Source: Dendrolimus kikuchii
Taxonomy: Eukaryota; Arthropoda; Insecta; Lepidoptera; Lasiocampidae
Direction: 5' to 3'
NCBI GenBank assembly: GCA_019925095.2
Contig: CM034401.1
Coordinates: forward strand, 19,190,338 to 19,254,337
Length of the DNA: 64,000 nucleotides
Part shown: piece by piece, positions 30,301-38,081 of the stretch
How the letters are laid out: every line of letters starts with the position of its first letter
Numbering within the stretch: the first letter of the stretch is position 1
The notes under the pieces: generated by a model
Told to the model about the DNA's origin: nothing
Database searches by the model: none
What the model saw: only the letters and a program-made list of their open reading frames with translations
Position numbers and translations under genes: made by a program

Positions 30301-32805
30301 CTCAGGTATATGAATTATCTTATCATAGCAATAAATAGGCATCTACGCATAAATTTTAGTCCATCTAAGGTATTTCATAGAGAACTGGGGAAGGGGCTAG
30401 TAGGGTTACTACCTGTTATTTCTTTGCATTTTCTGAGAACATCTACCATAGTAATGTATGTTTTTTTACACTATCAGAAAGTAGAGATTTCGACGAGCAA
30501 AAAGCCCACCGACTGTTTTAAAAAAGCTTATATTTTGACGTGAGAATTTTTGATTGCAAATTAGAGTGCTTTTTCGATATTAAGTCAAAATAAAGTGAAA
30601 AAACAAATATCGATATAAATAAAAATCAATTGCTGTTCGTTAGTCTCGCTAAAACTCGAGAACAGCTGGACTAATTTGACTAATTTTGGTTTTGAATTAT
30701 TTGTGCAAGTCCAGGGAAGGTTTAAAAGGTTAATAAATATGAAAACCAGGCTTGGAAAATAATAAAAACAACAATTTCGCTTTCCCTTAGAAACTATTCC
30801 TACCTGTCAAACATTTGATGTTCGTCCTGTCGTTTAGAAATCAATTAAATTTAAAAGTGAAGTTTTTTTCATTTTTTGGTTTTGTATATCAAACGTTTGA
30901 TGTTCGTTCCGGTTAAGTTTTGACCACATTTTTTACTAATTCTTCAATTATCATTCAGCTTTTTTATTTAGTGATTCTGAGGCGGTACAAAGTTTGCCGG
31001 GTCAGCTAGTTTTAAATAAAAAAAACAGTGTGTTTGGGACATAAAAACGTAAGTTTTCACCAATCTTCGTAAAAAAATGTTAAAGATAAAAATAAAAAAC
31101 CAAAACCTTGGTTATTTTAATTTTTTACATAAATTTTGAGGTTATGTGAAAAAAGTGTAAATACAAAAATATTACCTACAATTTGTGATTTAACTTTTTT
31201 CCATAGGATTTGTAGTTCTGCCGGAAATCGAGATAAACCCTTTTTTACCCTTAAAAACAAACCCTCTCCCACTTCCCGACCTCGGATCGCCCGTAAATTA
31301 TTTTTCCTTTCATATTTGTTATATTCTCTTCCTTTTCCAATGAGTTTCATCATACTAAATTTTTTTCACTTTTTACTATTTTCAAAGGCTGGTCTACTAT
31401 ATTAATCTGGGATAATGTAACATTCTAATGGTGAAATAATTTTTGAAATCGGTCTAGTAGTTTATTCGTTACAAACACACAGACATACGAAAATTCAAAA
31501 ATCTTTCTCTTTCTATTATTTGTCCAGAGTTATACCAGGTGGTAGGGCATTTGCCCGACTGGATGGCTACCACCCCTGGTCTAGAGCATGCCGCCATAAC
31601 AACTTTCAGTTGTGTTCCGGCATTAGTGGCCAGGTTCCAAACTCACTTAAGAAAGCAGCAGCGCATTTGTAGCACCTTTGGTGTTGCAAATGTCCATAGG
31701 CGATGGTAACCGTTTTCCATCCAGTGGGCCGTCTGCCTGTCTGCTGAACTCCTGCAATTAAAAAAAAATTAAAAAAATGTACATACAATTTGTATATTTA
31801 TTTATCTGCCGATTATTAATTATTTTTTTATTATTATAAGCTACATGTAAATATTAATATGAATGGATTTTCTAAACTTTATCCCGGATACACAATAGCG
31901 ATACTCCTGGTTTTGTAAACATCCATAATTAAAGCGGCCGTGAACTTTTTTTTCAGTTATGCTATCTCTCCGTTTGCCTGCTTTTGACAATTAAAAATAC
32001 TTATAATTATATCATTTCTTTTATGCCCTACTATCTGGGATAATGTTAGTAATGGCTATGTCATGCAAATATAGCCAAAGGATGCGACATTTTTAATGAC
32101 ATTGAACATAGACAGTTAACTCATGTATTAAATGCGATTCAAATGAGAATAGGATCGACTTTGCGCCATATTGTGACTTTAAATAATTAAATATTATATT
32201 AAGACAATTAACTAATAATTTAACCTTTTTATTTAAATTTGATGTAAAACTATTTATTATTGATATGCAAATAAGTTTTATGCAAACCATACTTTTCAAG
32301 TGACATTTAACAGATAAAGGTTATTGACATTCCTATTCTTATTTGGACCGCACAGTATGTATATGCTCTTATGTTGTTAATAAACGGCCTTATTTTTTTA
32401 AAGCTGTAAGACGCATTTGGTCACAGTTAACACTAACGTAAATGGAGCAAGGGCATTACGATAATACCTTGTACATACATACATACATACATACATAACT
32501 TCACGCCAGTTCCCTTGCGGGGTAAGCACGAACAACAGAGCGCCATTTAGGCTTATTCTTACACACCTCACTTGCTTCTTTGTGCAACCGAATGAATAGT
32601 AAGATATTGGAACCAAATATATATAAAAATAGATATGTTGTAAATGGTAATTGTTAAAACTATTTTATTACTTGTCTGTTGTCATTTTGTATTTTGTCTA
32701 TTGTTGGTCTGTACTCTGTATCTTTCTCAAAATGTCAATACCTTGTACTTGTCCATAAACTTCAAATTCTACCGTCGCTAAAGTGTTTGGATCTTCAGCA
32801 CCCAT
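24281..32805 (-). CDS. Acylphosphatase-like protein, 3 coding exons
   Basis: Exons are 32805-32742, 27519-27393 and 24395-24281. All junctions have GT/AG borders and phases agree, giving 306 bases and 101 aa. The start is the ATG at 32805 (MGAEDPN...). Acylphosphatases are small cytosolic ferredoxin-like proteins that hydrolyse carboxyl-phosphate bonds. Diagnostic segments are VEFEVYGQVQG (residues 12-22), the GWVKNSKKGTI loop (40-50) with the catalytic-type Asn44, the IVGKIQG strand, and the GSPGCKI turn near the end. In classical enzymes the phosphate loop reads GVFFRK; here it is GCYFTK, so Thr26 replaces the catalytic arginine. Activity may therefore be lost or altered; alternatively this is a conserved insect paralogue. 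Introns of about 5.2 and 3.0 kb are packed with SINE-like copies. PGM2 starts 5.2 kb away on the opposite strand. Confidence 0.9.
24900..25172 (+). mobile_element. SINE-like family 2 copy
   Basis: The head is GGGCTGGCTCGATGGGTGT, followed by TACCACGCTCTCACAGAATAT and a pyrimidine-rich middle. The tail (GACGGTAACCACTTTCCATGA...CTGTCTGCTAGCC) is related to that of family 1. A second, interrupted copy is at 33695-34715. Confidence 0.55.
25243..25549 (-). mobile_element. SINE-like family 1 copy, diverged
   Basis: A poly(T) run at the left marks the tail. The sense head ATCCGTGCAGGAACGGAGAC is at the right. The full-length landmarks GACCAGGTTCCAG, TCTAGACCAGGGG and GTGATGGAAAGTGG are recognisable. 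Confidence 0.75.
25986..26138 (+). mobile_element. SINE-like family 1 copy, 3' truncated
   Basis: The head starts ACGGAGAAAGAATACTAATT and runs to CCAGGTTCCAGTCTC, where an oppositely oriented copy begins. The pair forms an inverted junction at 26138/26139. Confidence 0.7.
26139..26462 (-). mobile_element. SINE-like family 1 copy, full length
   Basis: A poly(T) run at the left, then GCAGGAGATCAGCAGACAGG through to the inverted head TCTCCGTTCCTGCACGGAT. One of the least diverged copies. Confidence 0.85.
26590..26771. mobile_element. Fold-back element with about 65-bp arms
   Basis: The left arm ACTTCAACG.ACAAGTGGAA.. and right arm ..TTCCACTTGTCCGTTGAAGT are inverted. An inner pair (26625-26651, 26684-26711) continues the stem with AACTT.AAGTTTTACGGGCA on the left and its complement on the right. 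A partial copy is at 22170-22250. Confidence 0.7.
26772..27392. other. Intron 2 sequence with a Helitron-like 3' end
   Basis: No coding. GCGAAGCCACGGCAAAAGCTAG ending 27235 resembles Helitron 3' ends. The 5' limit was not found. Confidence 0.35.
27393..27519 (-). CDS. Acylphosphatase-like exon 2 (phosphate loop and catalytic Asn)
   Basis: Acceptor GTTACAG before 27519; donor GTGAGT after 27393. Encodes the CYFTKY loop and GWVKNSKKGTIVGKIQG. Confidence 0.93.
27692..28003 (+). mobile_element. SINE-like family 1 copy, full length
   Basis: Begins ATCCGTGCAGGAACGGAGAA and ends CTCCTGCAATAAAAA with a short poly(A). It lies within intron 1 of the acylphosphatase-like gene, antisense to it. Confidence 0.85.
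28090..28404 (+). pseudogene. LINE ORF2 C-terminal fragment
   Basis: The frame contains VFYCLYNGDCAEELI, YHRIVRHRLGIHSHLLEPF and TQRFLSTFVLRTVGIWNQLP, the C-terminal end of a CR1/Jockey-group reverse transcriptase commonly seen in Lepidoptera. The start is truncated and no RT catalytic motif is included. Confidence 0.6.
28976..29064. repeat. Compact palindromic element
   Basis: The inner stem AGAAATGGTTCGAGT (29017-29031) pairs perfectly with 29036-29050 across a 4-base loop. The outer stem ACCCAAATGC (28976-28985) pairs with 29055-29064. Confidence 0.75.
29217..29465 (-). mobile_element. SINE-like family 1 copy, diverged and head-truncated
   Basis: The tail side starts TTTTTTATTGTATGAGTTCAG and continues to the CCACCT.GC.GTAGGTT region. 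The head is missing. Confidence 0.7.
29672..29984 (+). mobile_element. SINE-like family 1 copy, full length with target duplication
   Basis: Starts ATCCGTGCAGGAACGGAGAA and ends CTCCTGCAATAAAAA. ACGTGC occurs on both sides (29660-29665, 29985-29990). This copy best defines the family length of about 313 bp. Confidence 0.85.
30609..31009 (+). mobile_element. Helitron-like element
   Basis: Begins TCGATATAAATAAAAATCAA and ends TTTGCCGGGTCAGCTAG before T. About 400 bp, strongly similar to 51465-51865. Confidence 0.65.
31088..31395. repeat. Dispersed repeat, uninterrupted copy
   Basis: Matches 55966-56116 joined to 57299-57472, which is the same repeat split by the R1 LINE insertion. Shared landmarks include AATAAAAAACCAAAA and CGCCCGTAAATTATTTTTCC. 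Confidence 0.7.
31411..31510. repeat. Helitron-derived fragment, empty-site relative of 1799-2326
   Basis: GGGATAATGTAACATTCTAATGGTGAAA continues without the retroposon found at 1919-2219. Here the target sequence occurs only once. Confidence 0.6.
31533..31776 (+). mobile_element. SINE-like family 1 copy, 5' truncated
   Basis: Starts at ACCAGGTGGTAGGGCATTTG and runs to the CTCCTGCAATT-poly(A) tail. Confidence 0.8.
32455..32580 (-). mobile_element. LINE 3' end fragment with ATAC/GTAT microsatellite tail
   Basis: The inverted sequence GAAGCAAGTGAGGTGTGTAAGAATAAGC...GGGAACTGGCGTGAAGTTATGTATGTATG is also present at 50538, 55063 and 59383. The (ATAC)n run is at about 32473-32497. Confidence 0.65.
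32592..32735. repeat. Dispersed repeat beside acylphosphatase-like exon 1, uninterrupted copy
   Basis: Matches 34904-34955 plus 35269-35365, where the same sequence is split by a family 1 SINE-like copy. It ends 7 bases from the exon 1 donor site. Confidence 0.65.
32742..32805 (-). CDS. Acylphosphatase-like exon 1 (N-terminus)
   Basis: ATG at 32805; encodes MGAEDPNTLATVEFEVYGQV and ends one base into the glycine codon at a GTATTG donor. The phase matches exon 2. Confidence 0.88.
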
Positions 32806-32987
32806 CACTTAAAACTCACTTCACAAACGGACACAAAAATTTAAAAAGGTATAAATTAAAATTTGAAAACACTTCTAGGGAGTGTGAAATTGCTACGAGA
32901 CTGCGGCCAAAGCAAACCCCACCCGCCGTACTGAAATCCGCCCGCCCAGCTCGCCGAGCATCTAGAATACGTAGGCATTATAACATA

Positions 32988-33666
32988 TCATTATATTAAT
33001 ACGTGAAGCAAAAACTTTGTACGCCTTTTTACGAAAATTGCGCGGACGGACGAGTATGAAATTTCGCACATTTATAGTTTATATAGAGAAGGCGTGCAGA
33101 ATGCTAATATTCTTTTTTAATTATGCATCTACTAAAGTTATAAACTAAACTATCTTAAAAATACTATTATATATGTATCTAATTATAAATAAATTAAACT
33201 AAAAATAAACTATATATACAAACTAAAATTAAAGTATAAAATCTAGTTCTAGACCGCTGTCAGTCGGAAACGTGCCCAAAAGACTGGCCACATTGCCTCT
33301 CTGAATGGCAATGCTGATGCGTTGTCCGAGGTATAAACCAGGTACCGGTAGACATACTAGTAGCTGGAAGATGGGACGCTGCCAAAGTATCGACGCAAGA
33401 CGCGTCCCATACTAAGGGGCGACCCATCTTCCAAGGCACCATATTATGCATAAAATATACATGAAACCAATAAAAAAAACATTACACACGCTACCATGTA
33501 TTTGAAACACACACGCATATATACCTTTTGTTTATTGTTAAAGTCATATTAACAGTGTAGCCTTGGCGATATCTATGATTAAAGAAGTATAACTCTTTGA
33601 CAACAGAACCTTAATAATGTTCAAACTTATAATTTAGATTAATTATGGTAGAATTTCGACCACTAG
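32988..33666 (+). mobile_element. Helitron-like element split by a retroelement fragment
   Basis: Starts TCATTATATTAATACGTGAA and ends ATTTCGACCACTAG before T. An uninterrupted copy is at 58918-59255. The insertion is 33129-33442. Confidence 0.6.
33129..33442 (-). mobile_element. Retroelement 3' fragment with 9-bp target duplication
   Basis: ATTATGCAT flanks both sides (33120-33128, 33443-33451). The minus-strand frames include WKMGRPLVWDASCVDTLA and QRISIAIQRGNVASLLGTF, C-terminal motifs of a common animal reverse-transcriptase-like repeat. There is no poly(A) tail, but an AT-rich 3' region. Confidence 0.6.
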
Positions 33667-33694
33667 TACATGTAAAAATTTTTAGTTACGGCAA

Positions 33695-34715
33695 CTTTAG
33701 GGCCGGCTCGGTCGGTGTGATACCACGCTCTCACAGAATATCGGCTTGAAGCGGCTACCTTTGAGCAAATCGTGTTTCGTGCGATGAGTGAGTGTTCCAA
33801 CGGCGCACTTCCCCCTCCCCTATCCTTCCCTATACCATCCCCAATTCCTTATCCCATTCGAGGGAATGGGATCCCTCCGCATCTCATCTCTCATCCCCTA
33901 TATTGTTACGTGCGAACGGGTGAACGCACTTTGGATTGGAAGTAAACACCATTTTTTTTCAACTAAATGCTTTTATTGTCTTACTCAGCCGTTCGTGACT
34001 CTTCTCTGCAGGGTTGCCCCTTTACGCACAACTAATGACGCCCTGCCCAGACAATGAGATGTCTCACAATACCGTCGCCGATATTGCGTAGATCACCTCC
34101 TGCTACTGCAGTGCTCACCTCCGAATTTACGGCGCGTAGCTCGTTTCTGGATCTCCTCTTAAACTACGCTAAACTCCGCCTTCACTGAACTGCCGACTAA
34201 ACTTTTCACTATACTCACCACTAAACTCTCTACTAAACTTCCCACAAAACTCGTCACTGTTTTGAAACCCATCCATATCTTTTGGAACCCATAATTTCGA
34301 TTTTCTTTTCGTTATTCTTTTATTTACTGTCTGTCTCTTTCTTAACATCTATCTCTGTCTTTTTTTTCCTGAACTTTTTATTCTAGAATTTCGATCTTCA
34401 TTTCGTTATTCTTTTGTTCATCGTCTATCCCTTTCTAAAATGTATCTGTCTTTGTCTTTTTCTTCTGGAATTTTCTACGTTCTTCTGAAACTCTTTAAAC
34501 CAACTAGATCGTTCCACCATCGCTCGCCACAATGTATATATCCCATTGCTCCTGTCTGACCCCTCTATGTCATAAATCTATTCCCTCCTCTTTGTACCAT
34601 CCTAAAAGCCAGCAGTACGTTGTCTACGCCCCTGATGTTGCAAACGTCTATAGATGACTGTAACCGCTATCCATGAGCTGGGCCGTCTGCCTGTTTGCCA
34701 GTTACACATTAAAAA
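33695..34715 (+). mobile_element. SINE-like family 2 copy, interrupted
   Basis: Head GGGCCGGCTCGGTCGGTGTG and CACGCTCTCACAGAATATCGG; tail TGATGTTGCAAACGTCTATAG...GTCTGCCTGTTTGCCAG. The middle is split by 33904-34531. Confidence 0.55.
33904..34531 (-). mobile_element. Possible solo LTR
   Basis: The segment is bounded by TGTTACGTGCG at the left and CGCTCGCCACA at the right. Read on the minus strand it is TGTGGCGAGCG...CGCACGTAACA. The minus strand contains AATAAA (in CAATAAAAGCA) near its 3' end. Flanks ATAT/ATGT are a weak match. It interrupts family 2 sequence. Confidence 0.4.
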
Positions 34716-34803
34716 ACAGTTTTAAATCATATGTGGTGATTTTAAAAGATACTCCAGGCTGAGTATTAATTGTTATGTAGCATTTTCAAAGATTAATAGA
34801 AAT

Positions 34804-34910
34804 TCCTATACTACTACTTACTAACCGTTCATTTGCCTTACTTCTAGTTAAAGTTTGACGTAAGCTCCATACGCCTAATGTTTTTCTACTAATGGTAAAG
34901 CAAGTGAATG
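34804..34910. mobile_element. Palindromic MITE, copy 1
   Basis: Opposed arms CATTTGCCTTACT.CTAGTTAAA and ...CTAATGGTAAAGCAAGTGAATG. Related copies are at 37340-37455, 38705-38825 and 40405-40500. Confidence 0.45.
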
Positions 34911-34955
34911 AATAGTAAGATATTGGAACCAAATATATATAAAAATACATATGTT

Positions 34956-35268
34956 TTTTTTTTAATTGCAGGAGATCAGCAGACAGGCAGACGGCCCACT
35001 TAATGGAAAGCGGTTACCATCGCCTATAGACATTTGCAACACGAAAGTTGCTACAAATGCGCTGCTGCTCTCTTAAGGGAGACTGGAACCTGGTCACTAA
35101 TGCTCGAACACAACTCAAGGTTGTTATGGCGACATACTTTAGACCAGGGGTGGTAGCCATCCAGTCGGGCAAATGCCCTACCACCTGGCTGTGGGTTGTT
35201 AAGTCGCCTCTTACGACAGGCCGCCCGGCCGCAGGAAATTGTATTCTTTCTCCGTTCCTGCACGGATA
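34956..35268 (-). mobile_element. SINE-like family 1 copy, full length
   Basis: A poly(T) run at the left and the inverted head TCCGTTCCTGCACGGAT at the right. It interrupts a repeat whose empty relative is at 32592-32735. ATATG on both sides is the probable target duplication. Confidence 0.85.
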
Positions 35269-35369
35269 TGAAATGTTAATTGTTAAAACTATTGTATTAC
35301 TTGTCTGTGGTCATTTTGTATTTTGTCTATTGTTGGTCTGTACTCTGTATCTTTGTCAAAATGTAAACT

Positions 35370-36786
35370 ATTTCTATGTCATGGATCTTTGTACGAACTT
35401 TGCTAAACTTTGAAATACTGTTTGTAATTAATATGTCATTTTCATTAATCTGGAACTTTCTGGAATTTTCATTATTTTAGAACAATATAACAATGTATAT
35501 AAAAAAGCAATAAGCCCGGACAATCCAGTTAAATTCTTTTCACAGACAGAGATACCCACTTTAGCGTATGTTTGTGACGTTACACAGTTTGATTAGGAAA
35601 CGCGGGTAGTAGGCGCAATCAGCGGCCAATCATTTAATTGTATTAGGCCCAGACCAACCGGATTTGACCACTCTTCGCCCTGCAATAAGGGGGACTGCTT
35701 CCTCTAATCGACCTATAGTGCAGCGATTAATTTGTATTTTTGTAATAAATATCGTCCATGTACTCTTGAAAGCAAGTCAAGCCTCTAAACAAGTTAACCA
35801 AGTATATGGGAAACTATATTAATATTTGTTTCTCTTTGTATGTGTGTTTAATATAATTTGGAAATAGGTAGTAAGAACTCTTATGCTAACTTTTGTGGTT
35901 CATTATGAGAACAGGGAAAAGGCAATGCAATATTACGAAACGTAGTTCTGTGATATTGCTATGAACAATTAAGAAGGCGTCAATGTACACATAAAAATAG
36001 TTACCTGAGTCTTTATTTACACTTTCGTCTCTCAGAATGTTATTTTAGTCGTATACAATCTTTAAAACGTCTAGCAATTCTATAATATTTACCGTCAGAT
36101 TGTGACCATCCTGTGAATGTCATAATTACCTACTAACTCTTGTCCATGGTAAATTTGTATATACTTTATGTAAATTTTATCAATCAATAATATTTATTTA
36201 CCAGGATATGCCCGCGGTTTCGTCCACGCTTGACTTGATATTCTCAGGAGATTCCCGGGACACAAAGTATCGCAGCATTTAAAAAAGATTGTAAGCTATC
36301 GTTCTAGTGGAAACTGTGTCGGAATAAGCTAATTTTTAAGCATCCAAACAACCCAAACCGCTCGTGGAATAAATTTCGCGGGGCAAGATTACCGGGATAA
36401 AAAATATCACACATTTTATTATATTTTTGCTATTGATCAGTAAAATAATCACTTTGGAATTCGATTTTTTTAATCTGGCCGTTTTAAATAATTCCCAGAA
36501 AAACTACCGCGGGATTCCCAGAATAAAAAGTAGCAAAGAATTTAAGTCTGAGAATTAGCTGTGGATCAGAGAAAACCCTATCGAAATCGGCCCAGTAGTT
36601 TTTACGTGAATCCCGAACAAACAGAAATCTTTAAAAAATGGTATCATGTTCTCCATAGTTTATATAGTCTATTACAGTTGTTTTTTTTAAATAGCTTCAA
36701 TGTACAGATGCGGCATGTTTAGCATTTTATAATGTTAGAGATAATGTAGCTAATTTAATACAATTAATATTTTATGTTGTCCTCAG
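35370..36786. other. Intergenic, no gene supported
   Basis: AT-rich. 36200-36640 carries Helitron-like degenerate sequence (GCCCGCGGTTTCGTCCACGC and repeated CCCGGGA/GATAAAA motifs). Nothing else recognised. Confidence 0.35.
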
Positions 36787-37043
36787 GTCATAAGAAAATG
36801 TTACCATTCAACCGCAACAACAAAAACTTTTATTATAAAATTAATTTTTTGAATTTACTACACCTAACATTTTTACATAGTTACTCTGGCATTGGCAAAA
36901 ACAACGCCGAAAGCATTGGAGCACAAAGTACATTAATAGTTGCAGCCATCGCCGAACAAGAATACTATAGAATCTTTAAAACAACTCTCCTTATTACTGG
37001 TTTTATTATGTACTTCACTTTAACTTTATTTATTTTGCAATAA
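36787..37043 (+). CDS. Possible terminal exon with C-terminal membrane segment
   Basis: A candidate acceptor (GTTGTCCTCAG) ends at 36786 and an open frame runs to TAA at 37041-37043. A second candidate acceptor (TTTTTACATAG) lies near 36878. The last ~22 residues (TTLLITGFIMYFTLTLFILQ) form a strong hydrophobic segment, like a tail anchor. No upstream exon or homologue was recognised, so this may be chance. Confidence 0.2.
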
Positions 37044-37072
37044 TGCCTCCGTGGGTACAGTTCTTAACCAAA

Positions 37073-37320
37073 AGACGGCCTCTGTGGTTGAGCGGGCTAA
37101 GTGTTAGCCGGCCTACCTGACTGCAACGCACAGACTTCGGGTTCGATTCCTGTTATGGTAAACTTTGGAAACGAATTTTCTCCGTTATTTACTATGACCT
37201 GGGTGTCTGGGATCGGCTCCAGAGTAGTCCATTGTATACTACCCGTAACACAAGCGTAAGTTGCTTAATTTGGGGATACACAATATGTGTGATTGTCTGC
37301 AGATTATTATTGTTACTATT
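37073..37320 (+). mobile_element. tRNA-derived SINE
   Basis: The head has an A box (TGGTTGAGCGGGC, from 37084) and a B box (GGGTTCGATTCC, 37139-37150) at tRNA-like spacing. The body includes GATCGGCTCCAGAGTAGTCC and TTGGGGATACACAATATGTG, shared with 39543-39655, 50763-51003 and 52229-52452. It ends in a TTA-rich tail. The leading tRNA part is not a functional tRNA gene. Confidence 0.8.
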
Positions 37321-37339
37321 TAATGGCCGGTTGCTATAA

Positions 37340-37455
37340 GTTATGAACCGTTCAATTGCCTTTCTATCGGTTGAAATTTGACATAATTATATTATGTTCC
37401 ATACAAGTTGTCAAAATTCAACCGATGGTAGGGCAAAATGAATAGTAAGATAGAG
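37340..37455. mobile_element. Palindromic MITE, copy 2
   Basis: CAATTGCC.TTCTATCGGTTGAAATTTGACA faces TGTCAAAATTCAACCGATGG.AGGGCAAAATG. Arms of about 33 bp. Confidence 0.65.
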
Positions 37456-38012
37456 GACCGGCCATTAGTTTGACGGACGCTACGCGTTATATTTATATTA
37501 ATAAGATAATTGGACGCCTGACTGGATTCCTCGAGGTTATCACATCCGTGACCTTAGAGCAGATTTAAATAAATCTTTCATGGTCGTTCTTTGTTTAATG
37601 TATCCGAACGTAGTTTTTTGACATATTGTTTAGTCCAAATTGTCAAAAACATGTCAGGTGACAAGTATATATTTCCACAATTATTTTAGACTCTATGTCC
37701 TTGCAATAAGACCGATTATCAATATATAAAACATATAATTATTTTTAGTTTTCTTCATTGGATCAATTCAGTTTATGAATCAATTGCGTCTGAATATCGC
37801 ACTACATAAAATTGTAAAGTTTGAACAACTATTTATTAATTTATCAGTTCAAATCTTGTTTCGTGAGGCTATCAACGTATATAACTGTAGCTTTGTCTTC
37901 CAACACTTGAATATTCCGATGAATCAAGTTAATCAACACATATTTCGTGTATAAAATTTTGTATAACAACAATAGGAAAATCGGAAAGTTTGTTTCATAT
38001 TTTCACAGAATA

Positions 38013-38081
38013 ATGTCTATTTGTAACAGTGGCGATGTGAAATTAGATGCTGCAGTTAATAACTGGCTTAAACATGACAAA
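38013..38081 (+). CDS. Pgm2: Pgm2 exon 1
   Basis: Start codon and 23 codons ending NNWLKHDK, then donor GTAAGT. Phase 0. Confidence 0.85.

Noticed and set aside
37084..37150. tRNA gene candidate with A and B boxes
   Set aside because: Pairing of the cloverleaf is incomplete and the sequence runs straight into a SINE body shared by three other copies, so it is a SINE head.
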